From positions 1 through 40,255 of the forward strand of contig CAMLTY010000006.1 of the NCBI GenBank assembly GCA_946486465.1: a stretch of 40,255 nt of DNA. The letters run 5' to 3'. A model generated the notes under the pieces. That model was not told the DNA's origin. It did not search any database and saw nothing but the letters and a program-made list of their open reading frames with translations. Position 1 is the stretch's first letter. Every line of letters starts with the position of its first letter. This document shows, in pieces, positions 32,580 through 40,255 of this stretch. This DNA is from an uncultured Mycoplasmatota bacterium. GTDB lineage: Bacteria; Bacillota_I; Bacilli_A; RF39; UBA660. A program made the translations under genes and the position numbers.

Positions 32580-33467
32580 TTAACTTTCTCTAATTACTTT
32601 AACAGCATTACCAATATTATTAATAGTGTCACTTGCTATCATGGATATATCTGTATTATCTTCTTCTGCAAGTATTCCTGCTATACCGTTAATTAAAACT
32701 CCTAAAGATATTGTTAATAAACTAAAATTTAAATAAGCAAGAAGTCCAGCAAGTATCCCTGATAAAACATCTCCACTACCTGCTGTAGCCATACCAGCAC
32801 ATCCTGTTTTAATTAGATAAGTAGTATTACCAGCAGTTATAATTGTAGTATGTCCTTTTAAAATAATAGTTATTTTATAAGTACTAGCAAATTCTTTAAC
32901 TAAGTTTAAAGAATCTTTTTTTATCGCTTCTATATCTCTTTTACAAAGTCTAGAAAATTCTTTTAAATGAGGAGTCAACAAGATATTACATCTTTTCTCT
33001 TTTAATACTTCTAAATCCATTCTAGATAATGTATTTAGACCATCTGCATCTATTATTAAGTTACCAGTATAATTTCTTATTAAGAATGCTAATACTTCTT
33101 CTAAGTGTTCATCACTGCCTAGTCCCATACCAAAGGCAAGAGAATCTAAATCTTTAATAGAAGCTTTTAATTTATCATAAAAAGTATCATCATAATCAGG
33201 TAATATATACAATGTCTGTTCTAAAATATTAGGACCTAGTAAAGGTAATACTTCTTTTTTAACTAAAACTCTACTAATACCACAACCACTTCTAAGAGAT
33301 GCTAATGATAAATAGGCAAGTTTTAAAGCCCCAGAGTATTCTATACTACCGCCATAAATACCTGCTTTACCAAAATCTCCTTTATTAGAGTCTATATTTC
33401 TTTCTTTTAATAAATCTTTTACATCACTACTTTTTATTTCATAAGTATTATTATCTATCTTTCTCAT
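32580..33467 (-). CDS. nnrD: ADP-dependent NAD(P)H-hydrate dehydratase
   Basis: The enzyme repairs hydrated NADH and NADPH (NADHX, NADPHX), using ADP or ATP as phosphate donor. The 295-residue protein is the C-terminal (YjeF-C, ribokinase-like) half as a stand-alone form: GDFGKAGIYGGS, then LIIDADGLNTL, TPHLKEFSRL, ILKGHTTII, and the anion-hole motif GMATAGSGDVLSGILAGLLA (about 226-245). No epimerase domain is attached. A GGAGG site precedes the ATG. Its stop codon directly adjoins that of the convergent kinase-like gene, and no terminator is evident between them. Confidence 0.93.
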   Translation of the reverse strand: MRKIDNNTYEIKSSDVKDLLKERNIDSNKGDFGKAGIYGGSIEYSGALKLAYLSLASLRSGCGISRVLVKKEVLPLLGPNILEQTLYILPDYDDTFYDKLKASIKDLDSLAFGMGLGSDEHLEEVLAFLIRNYTGNLIIDADGLNTLSRMDLEVLKEKRCNILLTPHLKEFSRLCKRDIEAIKKDSLNLVKEFASTYKITIILKGHTTIITAGNTTYLIKTGCAGMATAGSGDVLSGILAGLLAYLNFSLLTISLGVLINGIAGILAEEDNTDISMIASDTINNIGNAVKVIRES

Positions 33468-33496
33468 ACTTCCTCCAAAAATAAAGTATACTCAAA

Positions 33497-34273
33497 TTAA
33501 TGAGCATACTGTACAGTCTTTTCTACTACTTCTTTTATATCTCTTTCATTAAATGGTTTCCTTAAGACATCAACTATTGGATAATTAAAGGCTTTGGCAA
33601 CTAACTCATCATCTCCAACTCCTGTAATAATAGAAACAGGGATTAAATCAAATAAGTTATTATTTCTAAAATATTCTAGTACTTGGAAGCCATTAAAGTT
33701 AGGCATATTAAGATCAAGTAACATTCCTACTATCTTTATACCTTTATTATTAGCGATCATCTGCAAGGCTTCATTACCATCATTTGCTACTAATACTTCA
33801 AACTGATTATTGAAGATTTTACTAACAAAGTTTTTAATTACTGCAGAATCATCAACTACAATAAGAGCTCGATCTTTTTTAGGGGCCACAAAAGTAGTAG
33901 CAGTACCAATTTCTTCCATTCCTAAATACTGCTTAACTAAGTGGACAATCCGATCGAGCTCAGTTATCAATTCATCAAAATTTTCAGTTACATAGTACAT
34001 ATTATTTTCTTTACTAGCCATTTCGTGACTATAAGCAAGTTCTGCTAATTTGTCAAAGCCAAAATACTTAGCGTCACTTTTTAGGCCATGAACCAAGATA
34101 GCGTAATTAGCCATATCGCCATTTTCTTTAGTTTGTTTAATTTTAGTTTCTTTCTCATTAATGTCTTGAAGGAAGTCGCCCAATGTATCATCATAAGTCG
34201 ACATATCTCCAAATAATTCTAAACTTTTTTTAACATTTACACCATTATTAATAAGTAAATTTACATCTCTCAT
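33497..34273 (-). CDS. Hpt-receiver protein (phosphorelay intermediate)
   Basis: Residues about 15-115 are a histidine phosphotransfer domain with YAILVHGLKSDAKYFG (His62). Residues about 135-258 are a receiver domain: ALIVVDDSAV (acidic pair), MLLDLNMPNFNGF (phosphate-accepting Asp), IITG and VLRKPFNE (Lys). No output domain follows, so it passes or stores phosphate rather than binding DNA. The ATG at 34271-34273 is chosen because GGAGGG lies 7 nt before it; the ATG five codons upstream overlaps that site. It lies 35 nt after the hybrid kinase gene and is its likely partner. Confidence 0.85.
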   Translation of the reverse strand: MRDVNLLINNGVNVKKSLELFGDMSTYDDTLGDFLQDINEKETKIKQTKENGDMANYAILVHGLKSDAKYFGFDKLAELAYSHEMASKENNMYYVTENFDELITELDRIVHLVKQYLGMEEIGTATTFVAPKKDRALIVVDDSAVIKNFVSKIFNNQFEVLVANDGNEALQMIANNKGIKIVGMLLDLNMPNFNGFQVLEYFRNNNLFDLIPVSIITGVGDDELVAKAFNYPIVDVLRKPFNERDIKEVVEKTVQYAH

Positions 34274-34308
34274 AATAATACCCTCCATACTATAAAGTAT
34301 AGCATAAA

Positions 34309-36120
34309 TTACTGATTATTCAAATACTTATTTATAACATTATCTAGTGCTTTACGTTCAATAGGTTTAGATAAGTAACTATTAAATCCTTCACTTAAAT
34401 ATTTTTCTTCCATGCCAGCAATTGCATTGGCAGTTAGAACAACAACAGGAGTATTAAAGTTAGGATCTTCTTTTAGTTTATGGAATGTTTCAGTCCCACT
34501 CATTCTAGGCATCATATCATCCATAAATATTAAATCATATTTTATAGATTTAACTTTCTCTAAACATTCTGCCCCACTCATACAACTATCAACTGTTATA
34601 CCATAGTCTTCTAAAAGTCTTGTCGCAACCTTTATATTTAATTTATTATCATCTACAACAAGAACACTCTTACCTACTATATCTTTATCTTTAGTAAGTT
34701 CTTCTCTATTTAATTCAAGAGTTTCATCTAATTTAACATCTGATGGAGCGATTTTTTGATCAATTGATACTGTAAACTTACTGCCCTTTCCATAAACACT
34801 TTGAACAACTAACTGTCCATGCATAAGTTGCACTAATCTTTTAGTAATGGCAAGACCTAAACCGGTTCCTTCAATAGTTGTATTTCTATCTTCATCAAGA
34901 CGTTCAAATTTATCAAATAACTTATCAATCTTATCCCGTTTAATACCAATTCCAGTATCTTCAACAGATACTATAAGTCTACAAATATCGCCTTTAATTA
35001 CAGAATCAACTTTGAAAATAATATGTCCTTCTTTAGTATATTTAGCAGCATTTGTTAAAATATTTAAAATTACTTGTTTTACTCTTGTATGGTCTCCATA
35101 TAATACTTTAGGAATAGTCTCATCTATTTTAACTATTAATTCTATTGGTTTTTCTCCTATTCTTACTTTAGTTAAGGTAGTTAAATCATTAAACATCTTA
35201 TAAGGATTATAATTATTATTAATAATCTCTAATTTATTCGCTTCTATCTTAGATATATCTAAAACACCATTAACTATTTCAAGTAAACTATAGCTTGCTA
35301 TTAAAATATCGTTAACATCTTCTTTAACTCTATCAGGTAAATCAGGTTCCTCTTTTAAAGCCTCTGCGAAGCCAGTGATAGCATTAAGGGGTGTTCTAAT
35401 TTCATGAGACATATTAGACAAAAAATCTGTCTTAGCATTATTCGCTTTCTCCGCTTGATTCTTAGCGATATTCAACTCTTCAATCATTTGTATGTCGGGA
35501 TTTTCTATTGTAAAATACATTAAAAATGTTACTAATGTCTCTGTTGGGGTTACTAGTAATAGACCTGGTATCATTTTCTGTATTATAGAAGTTATCATAC
35601 CTAAAACTATATAAACCATAATTGGCAGTATCTTTTTATTTAAATATAATCCTCTATTAAAAAAACACACTCCCATCCAAATAATAATAAAACTAAAACT
35701 TGCTAAATATACTACATTTACAGGAACACCAGTAATAGTAGGGCCGTAAGCAGTTTGTTCAAAAGAAATAGGAAATAATAAAATAGCTATTGCAAAAACA
35801 CTTATAGCACCTATCCAAAATGGTTTTAATATTTCGTGAGATTTTTTTGTAATGTATGTCATATATATAACAAATATACTAATCCATATTAAAAGTAATA
35901 TTAAATATGTTTTTAAAATCATATCACTTATAAAAGGAATATAATTATTAGAAAAAAAAGTACAAGCATATTCAAAAATTAATGCAAAAAGATTACTTAC
36001 AACTAGAAAACGATATAATTTATTCTCAGTATTTTTTACTCTTTGTTTTGAAAAATAAATAACATTTAAAAGTATAGAGAAAAATATAGCACAAGTTGGA
36101 AAAAACAATCCTGTTGTCAT
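34309..36120 (-). CDS. Hybrid membrane histidine kinase
   Basis: The N-terminal 220 residues hold six or seven hydrophobic helices that form the sensor. The dimer/phosphoacceptor domain contains SNMSHEIRTPLNAITGFAEA (His near 237). The ATPase has N-box ILNILTNAAKYTKEG, G1-box VEDTGIGI and G2-box EGTGLGLAIT. A C-terminal receiver (about 485-600) shows VLVVDDNKLN, LIFMDDMMPRMSGTE, VLTANA and YLSKP. With the adjacent Hpt-receiver protein it makes a His-Asp-His-Asp relay. The signal is unknown. Length, 603. Confidence 0.92.
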   Translation of the reverse strand: MTTGLFFPTCAIFFSILLNVIYFSKQRVKNTENKLYRFLVVSNLFALIFEYACTFFSNNYIPFISDMILKTYLILLLIWISIFVIYMTYITKKSHEILKPFWIGAISVFAIAILLFPISFEQTAYGPTITGVPVNVVYLASFSFIIIWMGVCFFNRGLYLNKKILPIMVYIVLGMITSIIQKMIPGLLLVTPTETLVTFLMYFTIENPDIQMIEELNIAKNQAEKANNAKTDFLSNMSHEIRTPLNAITGFAEALKEEPDLPDRVKEDVNDILIASYSLLEIVNGVLDISKIEANKLEIINNNYNPYKMFNDLTTLTKVRIGEKPIELIVKIDETIPKVLYGDHTRVKQVILNILTNAAKYTKEGHIIFKVDSVIKGDICRLIVSVEDTGIGIKRDKIDKLFDKFERLDEDRNTTIEGTGLGLAITKRLVQLMHGQLVVQSVYGKGSKFTVSIDQKIAPSDVKLDETLELNREELTKDKDIVGKSVLVVDDNKLNIKVATRLLEDYGITVDSCMSGAECLEKVKSIKYDLIFMDDMMPRMSGTETFHKLKEDPNFNTPVVVLTANAIAGMEEKYLSEGFNSYLSKPIERKALDNVINKYLNNQ

Positions 36121-36138
36121 ATAACCACATCCTTCTAT

Positions 36139-36150
36139 TCAAGTATAACA
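36139..36150 (-). promoter_or_regulatory. Possible extended -10 promoter for the histidine kinase
   Basis: On the minus strand TGTTATACT (36142-36150) is an extended -10 box about 22 nt before the start codon; no good -35 is seen. The IS insertion point lies about 45 nt upstream and does not break it. Confidence 0.4.
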
Positions 36151-36190
36151 CTTTATCAGTTAATAGAAAAGAAAAAAAGAAATTAACTTA

Positions 36191-36198
36191 AAACTAAT
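36191..36198. repeat. 8-bp target site duplication, left copy
   Basis: AAACTAAT directly abuts the left end of the IS66-family element; the identical octamer is at 37940-37947. Confidence 0.9.
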
Positions 36199-36232
36199 GT
36201 AACTATTCACAGCCCAGAAAATAAATAACTGG

Positions 36233-36263
36233 AAAAATCAGCCAATTTATTTATTATTGGCTG
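36233..36263 (-). terminator. Terminator of the IS66-type transposase gene
   Basis: CAGCCAAT (36239-36246) pairs with ATTGGCTG (36256-36263); on the minus strand ATTTTTCC follows. The transposase stop codon is in the loop. Confidence 0.75.
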
Positions 36264-37830
36264 TTTTTAAATTTCTAAGTTCATCAACGGTATATGGGTT
36301 GTTATCAAATAATCTCTTTATCGCTTCATATTTATTAACATCATAACTACCACAAGTTTCTGTATATGTCATAATGTTTGCAAAACACTTAGCAGATTCT
36401 AGATTTTGAAATTGATAACTTATCTTCATCTTGGTCTTCAACATTCTAAGTAATCTCTCACATAGATTATTTGAATATGGTAAAGAGAAATCTCTAACCC
36501 ACTCAGTTATTGGTCCTTTGAAGTCTCTCATAAACTCTAATAGATTCTCTTCTTTAGTAAATTCATATTTATGTTTAAACTCTATATATTCTTTAAAACC
36601 ATCTTTAATAATAGAGTCATACTTACTATCAAAGTCTTTAATTTCCTCTTTACTAAAAGATTTAATTTGTTTTTCACTATATTCTTTTCTTTTAGTTAAA
36701 GTACTTTCCAATAACTCTTTCATTTTATCTGCCCAATCATGTTTAGTATTTTCTGCTATGCTTTGTAATTTCCTTGTTATATGTGCATTACATTCTATGT
36801 TTTTATAACTATAATCTTCACAATAGTTATGTAATAAATGATCATGCATAACAGTACAATCACTAGGCAAGTTCTGTAATATACCATCTTCATCCATACC
36901 TTTAGTATTTTTTGCAAGATGAGCTTTATACAAAACTTCTTTTCCATTAGTATAACCTCTAATACATCCTTTATCTTTTTCTCCTATTTTTGCAACTGTA
37001 TCATCCCAGTAATTTAATTCAGATTCTAATATCTTTTGTTTTACATCAAAAGTAAAATCTTTAAGCATACTAGAGGCTTTCTTTTGCAGTTTTACTAAAT
37101 AACCTTCGCTAGGATCTATTTCTCCATTTGTAAATCCACATATTATTTTTCTTACTCTATTATAAGATATAAAACCATAATCAAGTAAATTTATGGCAAG
37201 AGCTTTAACTTCACTACCATATTGATTTTCTGCATGTAAATTATCTGGGATTTCACTTTTAAATTTACTACCGCAATCTTCACACACATACTCATTAAAG
37301 TAGTGTCTTCTTTTTATTATAGTAATTTTAAAATCTAATTCATCTCTTACTTTAACATTTATTACTTTAATATTTTTACTATTACAATTAGGGCATTTAT
37401 CCATAGTATGATTTACTTCTTCTGTTATTTCATTATCATTAAATTTTTCTAATTTATGTTTTTTATGACCAATCTGTCCTCCCTTACTTTTATCGGTTTC
37501 TTTTCTTGAATTACATATTTTAGTTTTATATATAGGATCTTTACTGCTAGGTAAACTTGAATTATTTGAGTTAATGTTAAGCCTTTGTTCTAGTTCAAAA
37601 ATTCTTTGATCTTTTTCTTTTATTATTTTTTCATATTTTTCAGATACTTCTTTAACTACTTTAGTCAAAGCGGTTTCTAACTTCTTATCAAAATTTTCTT
37701 CTAAATATTTCAACTTAGAAGTTAGTGATTTTTTCTCTTCTATTAATTCAGAGTTTTTATCTTGTAATTCTACTAACTTCGTTTCTAATTCATTAACTCT
37801 AGTTTGTAATTTACCTAATGTATTTCCCAT
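36247..37830 (-). CDS. IS66-family transposase
   Basis: DDE transposase of 527 residues. It begins with a coiled coil (about 1-95, NELETKLVELQDKNSELIEE) and then has NINSNNSSLPSSKDP, the IS66 N-S-S-x-P-S-S motif. Next come a zinc ribbon (CPNCNSKN and CEDCGSKF), a catalytic region with LNYWDDTVAKI and VMHDHLLHNYC, and the C-terminal NNLCERLLRMLKTKMKISYQ with the last acidic residue. The ATG at 37828-37830 is preferred (AAAAGGAG at 8 nt) over a GTG eight codons upstream that overlaps that site. No frameshift or stop interrupts it. Confidence 0.93.
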   Translation of the reverse strand: MGNTLGKLQTRVNELETKLVELQDKNSELIEEKKSLTSKLKYLEENFDKKLETALTKVVKEVSEKYEKIIKEKDQRIFELEQRLNINSNNSSLPSSKDPIYKTKICNSRKETDKSKGGQIGHKKHKLEKFNDNEITEEVNHTMDKCPNCNSKNIKVINVKVRDELDFKITIIKRRHYFNEYVCEDCGSKFKSEIPDNLHAENQYGSEVKALAINLLDYGFISYNRVRKIICGFTNGEIDPSEGYLVKLQKKASSMLKDFTFDVKQKILESELNYWDDTVAKIGEKDKGCIRGYTNGKEVLYKAHLAKNTKGMDEDGILQNLPSDCTVMHDHLLHNYCEDYSYKNIECNAHITRKLQSIAENTKHDWADKMKELLESTLTKRKEYSEKQIKSFSKEEIKDFDSKYDSIIKDGFKEYIEFKHKYEFTKEENLLEFMRDFKGPITEWVRDFSLPYSNNLCERLLRMLKTKMKISYQFQNLESAKCFANIMTYTETCGSYDVNKYEAIKRLFDNNPYTVDELRNLKTANNK

Positions 37831-37910
37831 CTTTAAAACTCCTTTTATTTTCACTATTATCTTATCATATAATTATGGGATTTTATCAGAATAATTGTGT
37901 AAAAAAGTAA

Positions 37911-39896
37911 CTATTTCACTTTAGGGTGTGAATAGTTACAAACTAATTTCTTTTTATTATCTATAGAGTTTGGTTTGTAATTTACAAAATATATTTCTCC
38001 ATCAATTCTTGATGGAATAAAACATTTTTCTGTAAGTCCTTCTTCCTCTAAAGCATTTAAGCTTCTTTTACCAGAACCAGTAACTTTAAACTCATCTTCT
38101 AGATTATGAAGTCTAAATGTAACTTTTTCAGATAATTCTTGAGGAAGTAAAGAATTCAATTTTTCTTTAGCATTCATTAGTACTTCCGGCATATAATCTT
38201 TAGCATCTGGCTGTAATTCTATGTGGGCGATAGGAATTTCTTCCCCATCTGGTGTTTGAACATTAATTACTTCACAAGACAAAAAGTTTAGATAATCTTC
38301 TTGAATAGCTTCTGATATAACATAAGGTGCTATTTCTTCTCCAGTACTTAAATGAAATTCAGAGCCCATTCTACCATGCATAATGGTGTTGCCTTTTTTA
38401 TTTTTTGAAGCCCAAGCTTTAGTATCACCATAAACTTTACCGTTTGCATCTTCAATAAAGAACTTATTAGTAGCTTCTTCATTGCCATCATATCTTTTCA
38501 TAGTAGTAGGTCCTATAGCAACAAGTCTACCAACGCTGCCATCAGTTATATGATTACCATCTTCATCAAGTATTGCTTCTTCTACGCATTTAAAAGGTGT
38601 AAGGCCATATGTCTCTTTTGATAGAGAGACTTTCTGTCTTAAAGCATGAAATAATGTGAAATAAATACCACCATGTTCACAATCACCACCACCTAAAGAT
38701 AAGGTTACAGGTGATAAAGGAAATGGTACTCTTTTTGTTCCGGCTTTAACCTCTTTTAACCATTTATTTATTAATCTTTCTTCACCTTTACTTGTAGGTT
38801 CTCCTACTGCTATCACTATATAAGCTTGTTCCATTTTTTCATTTGGAAATTCTTTTTCAAATGTTTTAGCAGAATGAATCAAAAAACTAGTAGTAGATGG
38901 TATAGCATTAGGTTTATTAATTACCAATGATCTATTATGAAAGTTTATATCATAAATAGGTTCTAATGCTGCACTACAACCTTGTGATAGTGGATCAGAA
39001 ATACTAGTAATAACATCTGTATTTGAGTATGTTGGAATATGGGCTAACATTCTAACATCATTCATAGCAGGTAAACCCGACAAGTCTGTATCATGAAATC
39101 TTGCCATAGTAATTAAACTACGATGAGGATGAACTATTTGTTTTGGTAAACCCTTTCTAGTAGAGCCACTAGTAAAACTTCTTAAGAAATCATCATCTAA
39201 AGAAACAACTTCTCTAGTTTCTCCTACATAATTTTTACCAAAATCAATAAAGTCTTGGAAAGAATCAATGCCTCTATCTTCTTTCTTAAGCTTTGGAACT
39301 TTATTTGAAAAGTCATAAAAGTCTCTATCTAATTCATAGTATGGATCAATTCCATTAGGTAAAGAATCTGCAAGTGAAGCTATTACTTTATGTTTTATAT
39401 TTTTATTTTGTAAAAAGCTCTTTATTTTTTCATACTTATTATCAGTGACAAAGAAAACTTTGTCTGTACATCCTTCTAAAATTTTTTCTATATATTTTTT
39501 ATCAAAGCTTTCTCCAAATATAGTTGCTTCTGCCCCTACTTTGCTAATAGCCATTAAACAATAAATAAATTCAGGAGTGTTAGACATACAGATAGCTATT
39601 TTGTCTTTTTTTTCAACTCCTGCTTGTTTTAATGATTTAGCTACCTGATCTCTTTTTTCAAAAAGTTCTTTAAAAGTAATTACATTGCCTCTATAGAATA
39701 AAGCTTCATGATCTAAGTTATCCCTATTACGATTTTCTATATCTAGATCCCATGCATAATTGCGATTTTCTTCTATCTCTTTTAAAGCTTTTTCTACTTT
39801 TTTATGAGTTTTAACTATTTTATTACTTTTTTCTCTATTTAATTTAAATTTAGATAATAATATATCTTTTAGTTTATTAATATTTACTATTTTCAT
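37911..39896 (-). CDS. Class I adenylate-forming enzyme (acyl/aryl-CoA ligase-like), C-terminus altered by IS66
   Basis: AMP-binding superfamily protein of 661 residues. A helical N-terminus (1-50) precedes ALFYRGNVITFKELFEKRDQ, the A3 phosphate loop FTSGSTRKGLPKQIVH (241-256), and the A7/A8-type region DTKAWASKNKKGNTIMHGRM with GEEIAPYVISEAIQ. The C-terminal subdomain contains FKVTGSGKRSLNALEE with the likely catalytic Lys. Substrate is unknown. The last nine codons (from CNY) come from the right inverted repeat of the IS. Joining the target sequence without the IS gives an end two residues after Val (stop at 36183-36185), so the enzyme has lost almost nothing. An AAAGGAG site precedes the ATG. 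Confidence 0.85.
   Translation of the reverse strand: MKIVNINKLKDILLSKFKLNREKSNKIVKTHKKVEKALKEIEENRNYAWDLDIENRNRDNLDHEALFYRGNVITFKELFEKRDQVAKSLKQAGVEKKDKIAICMSNTPEFIYCLMAISKVGAEATIFGESFDKKYIEKILEGCTDKVFFVTDNKYEKIKSFLQNKNIKHKVIASLADSLPNGIDPYYELDRDFYDFSNKVPKLKKEDRGIDSFQDFIDFGKNYVGETREVVSLDDDFLRSFTSGSTRKGLPKQIVHPHRSLITMARFHDTDLSGLPAMNDVRMLAHIPTYSNTDVITSISDPLSQGCSAALEPIYDINFHNRSLVINKPNAIPSTTSFLIHSAKTFEKEFPNEKMEQAYIVIAVGEPTSKGEERLINKWLKEVKAGTKRVPFPLSPVTLSLGGGDCEHGGIYFTLFHALRQKVSLSKETYGLTPFKCVEEAILDEDGNHITDGSVGRLVAIGPTTMKRYDGNEEATNKFFIEDANGKVYGDTKAWASKNKKGNTIMHGRMGSEFHLSTGEEIAPYVISEAIQEDYLNFLSCEVINVQTPDGEEIPIAHIELQPDAKDYMPEVLMNAKEKLNSLLPQELSEKVTFRLHNLEDEFKVTGSGKRSLNALEEEGLTEKCFIPSRIDGEIYFVNYKPNSIDNKKKLVCNYSHPKVK
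37940..37947. repeat. 8-bp target site duplication, right copy
   Basis: AAACTAAT follows the right inverted repeat of the IS66-family element, identical to 36191-36198. Confidence 0.9.
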
Positions 39897-40098
39897 ACAA
39901 ATTCTCCTTTACTTTTTTTATCTCTATTTCATCATAAGTATAGGAAGATACTGCATTACCTATTTTCACTTGATAAATAGATCCTATTTTCATAACAACA
40001 ACCCCTGTTATTCCCGTATCTTTAATAACTACTTCGCTACCTATCTCAATATCATCATCTGTTTCATCAAAGCTTGTATTCTTCACTATCAAACCCAT
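39877..40098 (-). CDS. Hypothetical small beta-rich protein, 73 residues
   Basis: Not recognised with certainty. The sequence IEIGSEVVIKDTGITGVVVM followed by KIGSIYQVKIGNAVSSYTYDEIEI has the strand-turn-strand pattern of a KOW/SH3-like barrel, as in many small modifier proteins. It overlaps the start of the adenylate-forming enzyme by 20 nt and has a good promoter, so the two are co-expressed; a function with that enzyme is inferred from this alone. Confidence 0.6.
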   Translation of the reverse strand: MGLIVKNTSFDETDDDIEIGSEVVIKDTGITGVVVMKIGSIYQVKIGNAVSSYTYDEIEIKKVKENLYENSKY

Positions 40099-40125
40099 AT
40101 TTCTACATTTTTCCTTTCCAAGCTT

Positions 40126-40155
40126 ATTATAGAAAAAATATATTTAATTTGTCAA
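40126..40155 (-). promoter_or_regulatory. Sigma-A promoter for the small protein and adenylate-forming enzyme
   Basis: On the minus strand TTGACA (40150-40155), 18-nt spacer, TATAAT (40126-40131): near-consensus. The remaining bases to 40255 are very AT-rich and no gene is seen in them. Confidence 0.8.
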
Positions 40156-40255
40156 TTATAACTATAAAATATATTAATTAAAATCCACAAATTAGTATAT
40201 AGGGAATTTTCAAAAATAAATCTTACAATTTTAGTTAGCATATGGAGTTATAACA

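Larger units (their letters stand above)
36199..37939 (-). mobile_element. Complete IS66-family insertion sequence (transposase-only type)
   Basis: The element is 1741 bp with imperfect terminal inverted repeats: GTAACTATTCACAGCCC (36199-36215) and the complement of GGGTGTGAATAGTTAC (37924-37939). The GTAA ends and the 8-bp duplication AAACTAAT on both sides (36191-36198, 37940-37947) are IS66-family hallmarks. Only the large transposase gene is present, without the tnpA/tnpB accessory genes of classic IS66, as in the ISBst12-type subgroup. Intact ends, perfect duplication and an intact gene suggest a recent insertion that may still be mobile. Confidence 0.93.

Noticed and set aside
32560-32600. 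Terminator between the kinase-like gene and nnrD
   Set aside because: No stem longer than a few A-T pairs is visible at the convergent junction.

Overview
The window is AT-rich, gene-dense bacterial chromosome using the standard code (UGA is a stop, for example at 2306-2308 and 1836-1838). It carries hrcA-grpE-dnaK-dnaJ with a CIRCE-like operator, an Asn T-box, ComN next to a fused SecDF, RNase HIII, a long bifunctional Rel and sigma-A type promoters. This points to a low-GC Bacillota, most likely an uncultured Bacilli/Erysipelotrichia-like (RF39-type) gut lineage. The lineage is inferred; no rRNA gene is present to settle it.

Layout. 1-1226: a decayed mobile/defence corner, with direct repeats plus terminator plus a 21-codon ToxN-like start (a broken type III toxin-antitoxin locus) joined to an ISL3-like transposase remnant. 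1246-9453 (minus strand): housekeeping genes, including bL32 with an unusual Prp-style leader, DUF177, an HD protein, an AI-2E permease, Dtd, Rel, SecDF and ComN. 9599-13768: YigZ (+), a membrane XRE regulator, thioredoxin, CvpA and RNase HIII (+). 13782-17942 (minus): a compact defence/toxin-antitoxin island (XRE-ImmA, PIN, Fic with the catalytic His replaced, RloA/RloB = AbiL-like). 18033-21871: T-box controlled asnB-asnS plus a hypothetical gene. 21882-23177: a DinG-like protein lacking its Walker A motif and second helicase lobe. 23251-23590: an apparently unannotated type I toxin-antitoxin locus (25-residue membrane peptide plus convergent antisense RNA). 23646-30223: heat-shock cluster hrcA-grpE-dnaK-pepF-dnaJ. 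30230-31529: a pilin-like ricin-lectin protein and its membrane-anchored partner. 31578-36147: tRNA-Arg, a kinase-like protein, NAD(P)HX dehydratase and a two-protein phosphorelay. 36191-37947: a complete IS66-family element with an 8-bp target duplication, inserted in the last codons of an adenylate-forming enzyme gene. 37911-40155: that enzyme and a small partner.

How it works together. The core genes cover translation quality control (Dtd, AsnS, bL32), protein export (SecDF, ComN), stringent response (Rel) and folding (HrcA regulon). Between them sit toxin-antitoxin and defence modules of three or four types in different states of decay. Intergenic space is very short: several genes have their stop codon inside their own terminator hairpin, and control elements are stacked (terminator + CIRCE + promoter at 30182-30230; terminator + promoter at 15652-15708).

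The best candidates for new biology are the type I toxin-antitoxin locus near 23.4 kb, the bL32 leader with a Prp-like cleavage motif, and the type III toxin-antitoxin remnant at the left edge.
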